A stretch of DNA of 64,000 nt from the NCBI RefSeq assembly GCF_025141935.1, contig NZ_CP081120.1:1798001-1862000 (forward strand), written 5' to 3'. The DNA is from Sulfitobacter sp. S190. Its GTDB lineage: Bacteria; Pseudomonadota; Alphaproteobacteria; Rhodobacterales; Rhodobacteraceae. Below, piece by piece: positions 43,224-51,679 of the stretch. Under the pieces are notes generated by a model that searched no databases, was not told the DNA's origin, and saw only the letters and a list, made by a program, of their open reading frames with translations. Numbering within the stretch: the first letter of the stretch is position 1; the number at the start of each line of letters is the position of its first letter. The position numbers and the translations under genes are program-made.

Positions 43224-44141
43224 ATGGCGCAAAATTGTATTCTGATCGGGGCGCCGCTGGACAGTGGCAAGCGGCGGCGCGGGTGTCTGATGGGGCCGGA
43301 TGCCTACCGCACAGCGGGATTGGCAGAGGCGCTCGAGGATCTGGGCCATACCGTGAGCGACCGCGGCAATTTGCGCCCTGACCCGGTGGATGGCGACAGT
43401 CATCCGCGGCTTTACAAACTGGCCGAAACGATTGCATGGACCCGAACGCTGGCCGATGCTGTGGCGCAGACCATGACCGAGGGCCTGCCGATCACCATGG
43501 GCGGCGATCACGCGTTGGCAGCCGGTACCGTCTTGGGCGCGATGCGCTACGCAAGGTCGGTCGACCGGCCGCTGTTTGTCCTGTGGCTGGACGCGCACAG
43601 CGATTTTCACACCCTCGAAAGCACGGACAGTGGGAACCTGCACGGCACACCGCTGGGCTACGTCACGGGGCGTCCGGGGTTCGACGGCTGGCCGGACCTG
43701 CCCGCACCTGTTGCACATGACAACATTGCAATAATCGGCCTGAGGTCTGTCGATCCGGCAGAACGGGACGCATTGCAGCAGACCACGATCCAGCGCGTCG
43801 ACATGCGCGAGATTGACGAGACCGGCATCGCGACCCCGCTCGCCAAATTCCTGTCACGGGTGACCGAAGCCAACGGTCTCTTGCACGTCTCGCTCGACGT
43901 GGATTTCCTCGATCCCTCGGTTGCGCCCGCTGTCGGGACCACGGTCCCCGGAGGGGCGACAGTGCGCGAAGGCCATTTGGTCATGGAAATGCTCCACGAC
44001 AGCGGGCTGATGACATCGCTTGATCTGGTCGAACTCAATCCGTTTCTCGATGAACGCGGGCGCACTGCGCAATTGATGGTCGATCTTGCCGCGTCGGCCC
44101 TTGGGCGCCGTGTGTTCGACCGCCCGACACGTGCCTACTGA
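43224..44141 (+). CDS. rocF: Arginase
   Basis: This 305-residue manganese enzyme hydrolyses arginine to ornithine and urea. The metal-binding motifs are present: GGDHALA near residue 94, WLDAHSDFHT near residue 123, and SLDVDFLDPSVAPAVGTTVPGG near residue 225. ATG 43224 has AAGGAG 6 nt upstream, so I reject the longer frame that starts at 43116. The ornithine cyclodeaminase gene follows after 16 nt. Confidence 0.93.
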   Translation: MAQNCILIGAPLDSGKRRRGCLMGPDAYRTAGLAEALEDLGHTVSDRGNLRPDPVDGDSHPRLYKLAETIAWTRTLADAVAQTMTEGLPITMGGDHALAAGTVLGAMRYARSVDRPLFVLWLDAHSDFHTLESTDSGNLHGTPLGYVTGRPGFDGWPDLPAPVAHDNIAIIGLRSVDPAERDALQQTTIQRVDMREIDETGIATPLAKFLSRVTEANGLLHVSLDVDFLDPSVAPAVGTTVPGGATVREGHLVMEMLHDSGLMTSLDLVELNPFLDERGRTAQLMVDLAASALGRRVFDRPTRAY

Positions 44142-44157
44142 TGCAAAGGACCACAGC

Positions 44158-45204
44158 ATGACAACCCAACCTTCACACAAGGCGCTGGTGCCTTTCGTCT
44201 CCGTTGACCACATGATGAAGCTCATCCACCGGATCGGCATCGAAAAGATGTTGTCCGGGATCACCGACTATATCGAGGAAGACTTCAAGCGCTGGCAGCT
44301 GTTCGACAAAACCCCGCGCGTGGCAAGCCATTCCGAAGTCGGGGTAATTGAGCTGATGCCAACCTCCGACGGCGAGGTTTACGGCTTCAAATACGTCAAC
44401 GGGCATCCCGACAACACCAAGGGCGGTCTGCAAACCGTCACGGCCTTCGGGCTCTTGTCCGATGTCGCGACGGGCTATCCCGTTTTGTTGTCGGAGATGA
44501 CCATTCTTACGGCGCTGCGGACGGCGGCAACATCCGCCTTGGTGGCCCGCACCCTCGCCCCGAGCGGCAGCAAGGTCATGGCGATGATCGGCAATGGCGC
44601 ACAGTCCGAATTTCAATCGATTGCGATGAAGGCTGTCGTTGGCATCGAGGAGGTCCGCCTTTTCGACATTGATCCGGCGGCGACGCGCAAATGCGCGGAA
44701 AACCTGCGGGGCTCGGGGCTGCGCGTGGTAGAATGCCGCTCGTCAGAAGAGGCGATCTTGGGCGCACAGATCATCACCACCTGCACCGCGGATAAACAGT
44801 ACGCCACGATCCTGACCGATAACATGATCGGATCGGGGGTCCACATCAACGCGATCGGCGGAGACTGCCCCGGCAAAACGGAGCTGGCGCCCGCGATCCT
44901 GCATCGGTCAACCATCTTTGTGGAATACCCCGAGCAGACGCGCATCGAGGGCGAGATACAGCAGCTTGCCGCTGATCACCCCGTCACCGAAATGTGGGAA
45001 GTATTCACCGGCGCTACCCCGGGCCGCTCGTCCGCCGAGCAGATTACCCTCTTCGACAGCGTCGGATTTGCGACCGAAGATTTTTCGGCGCTCCGTTATG
45101 TGCTCGATGCCGTTGCGGAACACGATATTTCGATCCCGCTGGACCTGTTGGCCGACCCTGATGATCCGCGTGATCTTTTCGGGATGGTGCAACGCGCAGG
45201 CTAG
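44158..45204 (+). CDS. Ornithine cyclodeaminase
   Basis: This 348-residue NAD-dependent enzyme turns ornithine into proline and ammonia. It shows the mu-crystallin/OCD fold with LTALRTAATSALVARTLA near residue 119, the nucleotide-binding GNGAQSEFQ near residue 144, and HINAIGGDCPGKTEL near residue 230. The length and sequence are closer to the long OCD form than to lysine cyclodeaminases. Together with arginase it forms an arginine-to-proline route. Confidence 0.92.
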   Translation: MTTQPSHKALVPFVSVDHMMKLIHRIGIEKMLSGITDYIEEDFKRWQLFDKTPRVASHSEVGVIELMPTSDGEVYGFKYVNGHPDNTKGGLQTVTAFGLLSDVATGYPVLLSEMTILTALRTAATSALVARTLAPSGSKVMAMIGNGAQSEFQSIAMKAVVGIEEVRLFDIDPAATRKCAENLRGSGLRVVECRSSEEAILGAQIITTCTADKQYATILTDNMIGSGVHINAIGGDCPGKTELAPAILHRSTIFVEYPEQTRIEGEIQQLAADHPVTEMWEVFTGATPGRSSAEQITLFDSVGFATEDFSALRYVLDAVAEHDISIPLDLLADPDDPRDLFGMVQRAG

Positions 45205-45210
45205 GAGCAC

Positions 45211-46392
45211 CTAGAGCCGCGGTGGGTGTTTTGTCACATCCACCGCGTACAACCAGTCGAATGCGCCCAGCATCCGACCCGGCGCCAGCCGACTTGCCAT
45301 CCGTAACCCGGTGTGTGCCGCAAATCGAAATGGGCCCGTGCGCAGGTGGTATCGCCACGCATTCGCTTCGGCGGCAGCGATCACGCGGCTTACGCGTGGG
45401 CGGCGCAGTTTTTCGTAAGCCGGCAACGCCTCGTCCCGGTCCATCGTTGCCAGATGCGCCGCCAGCACCCAAGCATCCTCCAGCGCCATGTTCGCCCCTT
45501 GGGCCAGAAACGGGAGTGTCGGGTGCGCGGCATCTCCTAACAGGGCAATGCCCTCGCGTTGCCAATGCGTAGCAACCGGATGCAGGTGAAGCCCCCATAG
45601 CGATGTGTGGCGCACTTCGGCAATCAACTGCGCCGCCGTTCCCTTGAACCCGGCGAATGCCTTACGGAGATTTTTCGGATCATCCGCTTCCGCCCAGCCC
45701 TCGGGCGCCCATGTATCGCGTTCCTCGACCGCGACCAGATTAACCAACTCCCCCCCCCGGATCGGGTAGCTGACCAGATGTCGCCGCGGCCCCATTGTGA
45801 CGCGGACCTCGGCGGGGTGCTGTACCGAATTCGGGACCGTCGCCCGCCACGCAACCTGACCGCTGAAATGCGGCTCTGTCCGGCCATTGAGTACGGGACG
45901 GGCGCGTGAGTGGATACCATCTGCGGCAATGATTACTTCGGCGCGGCGGATTGCGCCATCGCGAAGACGCAGTTTGGGCAGCGGTCCCGGTTCGATCGTG
46001 GTGACCTCGCTGCCCAATTCGATCGTGACATTCGCTTCGCGAGCGGCCTGCGCCAGTGTCCCGACAAGATCGGCGCGATGGGCGAAAAGATAGGTCTGGC
46101 CGTCCGGCAATCGGGTCAGGTCAAGCCGCGCCACATCACGGTCTGCGGCATTATGGGCCCGCATGACGACCGCGCGTGCTTCAACAGCGCCGCGGGCCCG
46201 CAAGCGGCCCTCAAGCCCCAGCGCACGCAAGACAGCCAGACCGTTGGGCGACACCTGCAAACCTGCGCCGACTTCGGTCAGCGCGGGGCTTTGTTCGAGC
46301 AATGTCACCGCAACCCCCTGACGCGCCAGCGCAGTGGCAACGGCAAGCCCGCCGACGCCTCCTCCGACTACGATGGCATTGTTGATGCCCAT
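45211..46392 (-). CDS. FAD-dependent aromatic-type monooxygenase
   Basis: This 393-residue flavoprotein of the PHBH/salicylate hydroxylase type has the Rossmann motif VVGGGVGGLAVATALARQG near the N-terminus, a middle DG motif in AADGIHSRAR, and GDAAHPTLPFLAQGANMALEDA near residue 286. It should use NAD(P)H and oxygen to hydroxylate a small, probably aromatic, substrate that I cannot name. It is convergent with ornithine cyclodeaminase, 6 nt apart, and downstream of dksA. Confidence 0.88.
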   Translation of the reverse strand: MGINNAIVVGGGVGGLAVATALARQGVAVTLLEQSPALTEVGAGLQVSPNGLAVLRALGLEGRLRARGAVEARAVVMRAHNAADRDVARLDLTRLPDGQTYLFAHRADLVGTLAQAAREANVTIELGSEVTTIEPGPLPKLRLRDGAIRRAEVIIAADGIHSRARPVLNGRTEPHFSGQVAWRATVPNSVQHPAEVRVTMGPRRHLVSYPIRGGELVNLVAVEERDTWAPEGWAEADDPKNLRKAFAGFKGTAAQLIAEVRHTSLWGLHLHPVATHWQREGIALLGDAAHPTLPFLAQGANMALEDAWVLAAHLATMDRDEALPAYEKLRRPRVSRVIAAAEANAWRYHLRTGPFRFAAHTGLRMASRLAPGRMLGAFDWLYAVDVTKHPPRL

Positions 46393-46403
46393 GGATCATG
46401 CCC

Positions 46404-46437
46404 CAAAAAGAAACGCCGCAGCTGTTGCTACGGCGTT
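46404..46437 (-). terminator. Factor-independent terminator of dksA
   Basis: On the minus strand the stem AACGCCG (46437-46431) pairs with CGGCGTT (46418-46412), with extra AGC/GCT pairing inside, and is followed by TCTTTTTGG. It lies 50 nt after the dksA stop and just before the FAD monooxygenase start, so the two genes are likely separate transcripts. Confidence 0.8.
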
Positions 46438-46487
46438 AAAGCTATTGCGGTGCGGGTGCAAAGCAAACCGTGCCTTGCGACCCAGCA

Positions 46488-46910
46488 TCAATCGTCGCGG
46501 TGCACTTTTTCGCGGCGCTCGTGACGCTCTTGCGCTTCGAGGCTCATGGTCGCAATCGGGCGCGCGTCCAGACGTTTGAGCGAGATCGGATCGCCTGTCA
46601 CCATGCAGTATCCGAATTCACCTTCGTCAATGCGGCGCAGGGCGGCGTCGATCTTGCCGACCAGCTTGCGGGCGCGGTCACGTGTGCGCAGTTCCAGCGC
46701 GCGGTCCGTTTCCTCGGAAGCCCGATCGGTCACATCAGGAATGTTGCGGGTCCCATCCTGCAACGTCTCGATGGTATCGCGGCTGCCAGCGAGCAGTTCG
46801 GACTTCCAGTCCAAAAGCTTGCGGCGAAAATACTCGACCTGGCGATCATTCATGAAAGGTTCATCTTCTGCGGGACGATAATCATCCGGCACAAACTGCT
46901 CTTGCTTCAT
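46488..46910 (-). CDS. dksA: RNA polymerase-binding transcription factor DksA
   Basis: This factor binds the RNA polymerase secondary channel and works with ppGpp. I prefer ATG 46910 (140 residues), with GAGGGG 9 nt upstream; an in-frame ATG at 46946 would add 12. The coiled coil and DxxDxA-type tip are visible in NIPDVTDRASEETDRALELRTRDRARKL. The zinc-finger region FGYCMVTGDPISLKRLDARP has one cysteine in place of the four of the E. coli type, as in other DksA proteins of this class. Confidence 0.9.
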   Translation of the reverse strand: MKQEQFVPDDYRPAEDEPFMNDRQVEYFRRKLLDWKSELLAGSRDTIETLQDGTRNIPDVTDRASEETDRALELRTRDRARKLVGKIDAALRRIDEGEFGYCMVTGDPISLKRLDARPIATMSLEAQERHERREKVHRDD

Positions 46911-47078
46911 AATTTTCATCCCCTCAACGGATTCAACCACTGACATGTCAGCACATCTCCCTCCGACATTTCCCTGACGCTGGGTCTAACGGACACGTCG
47001 CGGATTGTCACTACACAATCATGCGCTATGGTAAAGTTATCGAAAATCAACTCAATAACGTAGAAGGTTGTTCTATAA

Positions 47079-47918
47079 ATGAAATTTCAGGGTACGGCCG
47101 ATTACGTTGCCACCGAGGACCTCAAAATCGCGGTGAATGCGGCGGTCACGCTAGAACGGCCTTTGCTCGTCAAAGGCGAGCCCGGCACAGGCAAGACCGA
47201 ACTGGCGCGGCAAGTCTCGTCGGCCTTGGGACTGCCGATGATTGAGTGGAACATCAAGTCCACAACCAGAGCCCAGCAAGGGCTCTATGAATACGATGCC
47301 GTCAGCCGCCTGCGCGACAGCCAGCTGGGCGAAGAGCGGGTGCACGATGTCAAGAACTACATCCGCAAGGGCAAGCTTTGGGAAGCCTTCGAGGCCGAGC
47401 AGAAGGTTGTGCTGTTGATCGACGAGATCGACAAGGCCGATATCGAATTCCCCAACGATCTGCTGCAGGAACTCGATAAGATGGAGTTCTTCGTCTATGA
47501 GACCGGCGAGACAATTCGCGCGGCCGTGCGCCCGATCGTCATCATCACCTCGAACAACGAAAAAGAGCTTCCCGACGCTTTTCTGCGGCGTTGTTTCTTC
47601 CACTATATCCAATTCCCCGAGATGGACACGCTCAAGAAAATCGTGGAAGTGCACCACCCCGGCATCAAGGCCGATCTTCTGACCACCGCCCTGACCCAGT
47701 TCTATGCGATCCGCGACCAACAGGGCCTCAAGAAGAAGCCGTCAACATCCGAGGTGATCGATTGGCTCAAACTTCTTCTGGCGGAAGATCTGGATGCGGC
47801 CGACCTCAAGGCGGATGGGGCGTCGGCCCTGCCCAAATTGCACGGCGCATTGCTCAAGAACGAACAGGACGTCCACCTTTTTGAACGGCTTGCCTTCATG
47901 GCGCGGGGACAACGCTAG
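47079..47918 (+). CDS. MoxR family AAA+ ATPase
   Basis: This 279-residue ATPase has Walker A GEPGTGKT near residue 33, Walker B VVLLIDEIDKAD near residue 109, and the arginine-finger region LPDAFLRRCFFHYIQFPE. MoxR proteins usually act with a VWA-domain partner as chaperones that activate or insert metal into target complexes. A VWA protein of the CoxE type is encoded 1.8 kb downstream on the same strand, which supports such a pair. The target is unknown; no CO dehydrogenase genes are here. Confidence 0.92.
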   Translation: MKFQGTADYVATEDLKIAVNAAVTLERPLLVKGEPGTGKTELARQVSSALGLPMIEWNIKSTTRAQQGLYEYDAVSRLRDSQLGEERVHDVKNYIRKGKLWEAFEAEQKVVLLIDEIDKADIEFPNDLLQELDKMEFFVYETGETIRAAVRPIVIITSNNEKELPDAFLRRCFFHYIQFPEMDTLKKIVEVHHPGIKADLLTTALTQFYAIRDQQGLKKKPSTSEVIDWLKLLLAEDLDAADLKADGASALPKLHGALLKNEQDVHLFERLAFMARGQR

Positions 47919-47931
47919 ACGCACCGTAATA

Positions 47932-47963
47932 CCGGGGGCGCGGATAACATGTTGCGCCCCCGG
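47932..47963 (+). terminator. Terminator-like hairpin after the MoxR gene
   Basis: A perfect 10-bp stem (CCGGGGGCGC 47932-47941, GCGCCCCCGG 47954-47963, loop of 12) starts 14 nt after the stop. No T-run follows. It may end the MoxR transcript or protect its 3' end. Confidence 0.55.
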
Positions 47964-48117
47964 CGCGACACCTGACTGTGTCATTTCTGCGATCATGCCA
48001 GCCGGCTGCCCCATTCCGTAAAATTTGCCACGATTTTGCCTTAATTGCTCCCTACCCAGAACAGGTTGAGGGGCAAAAAGATCTCTGACAAAGCTCAAAA
48101 AGGGCAGGCAGGCAGAT

Positions 48118-48210
48118 ATGACAACCGAAACCGCACCCCGCGTGCACGATGGCGATGTGCGTTTAAGAACGCTCCGTAATTCGTTGCAATATATGGATAA
48201 ATACCCGTGA
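48118..48210 (+). CDS. Possible 30-residue upstream peptide
   Basis: ATG 48118 opens a 30-codon frame (starting MTTETAPRVHDGDVRLRTLR) whose TGA overlaps the GTG start of the next gene in GTGA. It could couple translation of that gene. The upstream AGGCAGGCAG is only a fair ribosome-binding site, so I am unsure it is translated. Confidence 0.3.
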   Translation: MTTETAPRVHDGDVRLRTLRNSLQYMDKYP

Positions 48211-49565
48211 AGGCGCGTATCGCTCTGGCGCTTTCCATCCTGCTGAACGCCTGTACGCCTTCGAGTGAGGGGGATGTTTCGCGTCGCGTCGCCTTTGTTG
48301 ACACGACCCTTCCGCCGTCTCATTCATTCAGCGCTGCCCCCCTGCAGGGCCCCATCCGCGCGAACAACGATCTTGCGCTCGATTTCATCGAACTCAGTTT
48401 CAAGCTGGAAAGCGGTCGTGATCTGCCTGTGTTCACGCGTTTCGAAGGGCCCATCAGCATTGCCGTCACCGGCAGCCCTCCTCCAACGCTGCAACCTGAT
48501 CTGACGCGGCTTATCGGTCGACTGCGCCGCGAGGCACGCATCGACATCTCACAGACAAGCACCCTACCCGCCAACATCGTTATCGAGGCGGTTCCGCGCA
48601 AAGCCATCCGCAAGGTCCTGCCACAAGCCGCCTGTTTTGTGGCGCCGAACGTCGGTTCCCTGAAGGAATATCGCCAATCGCGGCGCAAGAGCAAAAGCAA
48701 CTGGACCCAGCTGCGCCGTCGCGACCGACTGGCCATTTTCCTGCCCAATGACGTCAGCCCGCAGGAAGTCCGCGATTGTCTGCATGAAGAAGTGGCACAA
48801 GCGCTGGGACCCCTGAACGATCTGTACAGGCTGCCCGACTCCGTCTTTAACGATGACAATGTCCATACGGTGCTGACCAGCTTCGACATGCTGATGTTGC
48901 GCGCCTATTACGCGCCCGAGCTTCACAACGGGATGAGCCGCGGACAGGTTGCCGCCACCCTTCCCCACGTGCTGCGCCGGATCAACCCCGCCGGCGAACG
49001 GGCCGCTGCGTATTACGCGACCCGCACCCCGCAACCTTGGAAACGCGCGATTGAAGCGGCTTTGGGGCCTGCATCGAACGCGTCCGAGCGTCGGATCGGA
49101 GCGCAGAATGCGGTCAAGATCGCAGCGGCAATGGGCTGGACCGACCAACGTCGCGCGTTTTCCCACTATGCGATGGGCCGCGTGCTTCAACGCGATGATC
49201 CTGAATCCGCCCACAAACATTATGTCACCGCGGGCAAGTTCTACGCCCAAACCCCCGGCACACGGTTGCACCGTGCCTACGTCGCAACGCAGCTTTCTGC
49301 CTACGCGGTGAGCAAGGGCGACGGGGAAGCCGCACTGCGGCTCATTGCCCCACACGTCGAGACGGCCCGCCTGAATGAAAACGCGGCATTGCTGTCCACC
49401 CTTCTTTTGCTCCGCGCCGAGGCACTTGATCTGGAAAACCGGCCCGCCGAGGCGCAGGCCGTTCGACTGGACAGTCTGGCGTGGGCGCGGTACGGGTTTG
49501 GCTCTGACTGGGCCGTGCGGGCCAAGCAGCGCGAAATCGCGTCGCTCAATCCGCTGAAACTGTAA
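48207..49565 (+). CDS. DUF2927 lipoprotein with zincin-like HExxQ motif
   Basis: This 452-residue protein starts at GTG 48207 with a lipoprotein-type signal peptide (MKARIALALSILLNAC, cysteine at 16), so it probably sits at a membrane facing the periplasm. Residues 50-240 match DUF2927, with the segment CLHEEVAQALGPLNDLYRLPDSVFNDD at 191-217. That segment resembles the active-site helix of metallopeptidases but has glutamine (Q198) at the position of the second histidine. Residues 250-450 are alpha-helical with TPR-like features. It lies between MoxR and VWA genes. Confidence 0.82.
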   Translation: MKARIALALSILLNACTPSSEGDVSRRVAFVDTTLPPSHSFSAAPLQGPIRANNDLALDFIELSFKLESGRDLPVFTRFEGPISIAVTGSPPPTLQPDLTRLIGRLRREARIDISQTSTLPANIVIEAVPRKAIRKVLPQAACFVAPNVGSLKEYRQSRRKSKSNWTQLRRRDRLAIFLPNDVSPQEVRDCLHEEVAQALGPLNDLYRLPDSVFNDDNVHTVLTSFDMLMLRAYYAPELHNGMSRGQVAATLPHVLRRINPAGERAAAYYATRTPQPWKRAIEAALGPASNASERRIGAQNAVKIAAAMGWTDQRRAFSHYAMGRVLQRDDPESAHKHYVTAGKFYAQTPGTRLHRAYVATQLSAYAVSKGDGEAALRLIAPHVETARLNENAALLSTLLLLRAEALDLENRPAEAQAVRLDSLAWARYGFGSDWAVRAKQREIASLNPLKL

Positions 49566-49592
49566 GGCCCGCAACCACTTGGGGGTCTTTCG

Positions 49593-49760
49593 ATGATCGT
49601 AATCGGCTTTGCAGTGATCGGCGCAATCTACGGCGGTTTGACGGCGCGCAAACGCAAGGGCAACCGCAAGGATGTCGCTCAATACGCAGCCGGCTTCGGT
49701 CTCGCTTTTATGATCGTTGGTATGTTCTTGACTGTGATCATCGACCGCGTCGCCAGCTGA
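49593..49760 (+). CDS. 55-residue membrane peptide before the VWA gene
   Basis: ATG 49593 starts a 55-residue protein with two hydrophobic helices (MIVIGFAVIGAIYGGL and AAGFGLAFMIVGMFLTVIID) separated by a strongly basic loop (TARKRKGNRKD). A GG-rich stretch (TTGGGGG) lies about 10 nt upstream. Its TGA overlaps the ATG of the VWA gene by one base (TGATG), indicating translational coupling. I do not recognise a family. Its location suggests a role with the MoxR/VWA pair. Confidence 0.7.
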   Translation: MIVIGFAVIGAIYGGLTARKRKGNRKDVAQYAAGFGLAFMIVGMFLTVIIDRVAS

Positions 49761-50947
49761 TGTTTCTGCCCTTCTTCGACCAACTGCGCCGCCACAAGGT
49801 TCCGGTATCGCTGCGCGAGTTTCTGGCCTTTCTGGAAGGCCTCAAGGCGGGTCTGGCGACCTATGATGTCGATGCGTTCTACTACCTTGCACGGGTGTCG
49901 ATGGTAAAAGACGAACGCCACATAGACAGGTTTGACCAAGCCTTTGCGTCGGCGTTTAAAGGCATTGAAAACATCACCCTGGACGACGTTCTTGAAGCGG
50001 TTGATATCCCGCGGGACTGGCTCGAGAAGATGGCCGAGAAGCACCTGAGCGCCGAAGAAAAGGCCCAGATCGATGCCTTGGGCGGCTTTGACAAGTTGAT
50101 GGAAACCTTGCGTGAGCGGCTGGCCGAGCAGAAAGACCGCCATCAGGGGGGCAACAAATGGATCGGCACCGCCGGCACCTCCCCTTTTGGCGCGTACGGC
50201 TACAACTCCGAAGGTGTGCGGATCGGCCAGAACGAAAGCCGCCACCAGCGGGCGGTCAAGGTCTGGGACAAGAGAGAGTTCCGCAATCTCGACGACACAG
50301 TCGAGCTTGGGACGCGCAACATCAAAGTCGCGCTGAAAAGGTTGCGCCGCTGGGCGCGGGATGGTGCGAACGAGGAGCTTGATCTCGGAGGGACGATCCG
50401 CGCAACGGCGGAGCATGGGTACCTCGACGTCAAAACCCGCCCCGAACGCCGAAACGCGGTTAAGGTCCTGTTGTTTCTGGATGTCGGCGGGTCGATGGAT
50501 CCGCACATCAAGGTGGTTGAGGAACTGTTCTCCGCCGCCCGCGCTGAATTCAAACACCTCGAGTATTTCTACTTCCACAACTGTCTGTATGAAGGTGTCT
50601 GGCGGGACAATCGTCGGCGCTGGGACGCGCAAATCCCGACCCACGAGGTTTTGCGCACCTACGGGCCGGACTATCGCTGCATCTTTGTCGGGGACGCTTC
50701 CATGTCGCCCTATGAGATCGCCTATCCCGGCGGAGCGAATGAACATTGGAACGCCGAAAGCGGCGCTACGTGGTTGGGCCGTGCGCGAGATCAGTGGCAG
50801 AGCAATCTGTGGATCAATCCCGTGCCCGAGAAGTACTGGCCCTACACCCAGTCTATCGGGATGATACAGGACGTGTTCGGAGCCGAAGCAATGGTGCCCA
50901 TGACGCTTGAAGGATTGAGCCGCGGCATGAAGACTTTAACGCGCTGA
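49760..50947 (+). CDS. CoxE-like VWA domain protein
   Basis: This 395-residue protein starts within the stop of the 55-residue gene. An N-terminal helical region (1-130) leads to a C-terminal VWA domain whose MIDAS-like motif reads DVGGSMD at residues 241-247, in place of the usual DxSGSM; this is typical of the CoxE group. The sequence LFLDVGGSMDPHIKVVEELFSAAR shows the expected helix after it. Proteins of this kind bind metal ions and act with MoxR ATPases. No membrane segment is visible. Confidence 0.9.
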   Translation: MFLPFFDQLRRHKVPVSLREFLAFLEGLKAGLATYDVDAFYYLARVSMVKDERHIDRFDQAFASAFKGIENITLDDVLEAVDIPRDWLEKMAEKHLSAEEKAQIDALGGFDKLMETLRERLAEQKDRHQGGNKWIGTAGTSPFGAYGYNSEGVRIGQNESRHQRAVKVWDKREFRNLDDTVELGTRNIKVALKRLRRWARDGANEELDLGGTIRATAEHGYLDVKTRPERRNAVKVLLFLDVGGSMDPHIKVVEELFSAARAEFKHLEYFYFHNCLYEGVWRDNRRRWDAQIPTHEVLRTYGPDYRCIFVGDASMSPYEIAYPGGANEHWNAESGATWLGRARDQWQSNLWINPVPEKYWPYTQSIGMIQDVFGAEAMVPMTLEGLSRGMKTLTR

Positions 50948-50995
50948 TCGTTCGCAAGCCCTTGCTGGCGTGGTATTTGCGCCCATATTGGGTTC

Positions 50996-51679
50996 ATGTT
51001 CAAGCTTCTGCCGATCCTTCTCGCCGTGGTCTACGGATATGCCATGTTCCGGTTTTCGGTGTGGCGCACGGGGCGTGAGCTTGACGAGAAATCTACGGAG
51101 CTGGTCGATCCTGCGCTGAAAGACATGAGCGACCGGATGGCCCGCGCGCTCGATCTGCCCCGGATCAAGGTGCATATCTACGAGATTGAACCGGTAAACG
51201 GTTTGGCGGCCCCGGATGGACGCATTTTCATCACCCGCGGGTTCTATAACAAATTCCGTGCTGGAGAGGTCACCGCTGAAGAGCTAGCCTCGGTCATTGC
51301 GCATGAGCTGGGGCATGTCGCACTTGGCCATTCCCGTCGCCGCATGATCGATTTTTCTGGACAGAACGCGATGCGCATGGCGCTTGGCATGGTGCTCAGC
51401 CGCTTGATACCGGGCATCGGGATATGGATCGCGAACATGCTGACAACATTGCTGGCGGCAAAACTGTCGCGCGGCGATGAATACGAAGCGGATGCCTATG
51501 CGGCTGCCTTGCTGCATAAATCCGGTATCGGTATCGCCCCCCAGATTTCGCTGTTTCGCAAATTGGATGCCTTGACCAAATCAGGCAGCGTACCGGCCGC
51601 CGCATGGTTGATGAGCCATCCGAAAACCGATGAGCGCATCGCGGCGTTGACCGCTCTGGAGGCCAAATGGAGCGGCTAG
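50996..51679 (+). CDS. M48 family zinc metalloprotease (HtpX/Oma1-like)
   Basis: This 227-residue protein has one N-terminal membrane segment (FKLLPILLAVVYGYAMF), the zinc motif HELGH at residues 103-107, and the third ligand glutamate in GDEYEADAYAAALL. The region between contains a second hydrophobic hairpin (LGMVLSRLIPGIGIWIANMLTTLLAA). It should degrade membrane or misfolded proteins. It ends the plus-strand cluster with the VWA gene 48 nt upstream; its TAG stop overlaps that of the PIN gene in CTAG. Confidence 0.9.
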   Translation: MFKLLPILLAVVYGYAMFRFSVWRTGRELDEKSTELVDPALKDMSDRMARALDLPRIKVHIYEIEPVNGLAAPDGRIFITRGFYNKFRAGEVTAEELASVIAHELGHVALGHSRRRMIDFSGQNAMRMALGMVLSRLIPGIGIWIANMLTTLLAAKLSRGDEYEADAYAAALLHKSGIGIAPQISLFRKLDALTKSGSVPAAAWLMSHPKTDERIAALTALEAKWSG

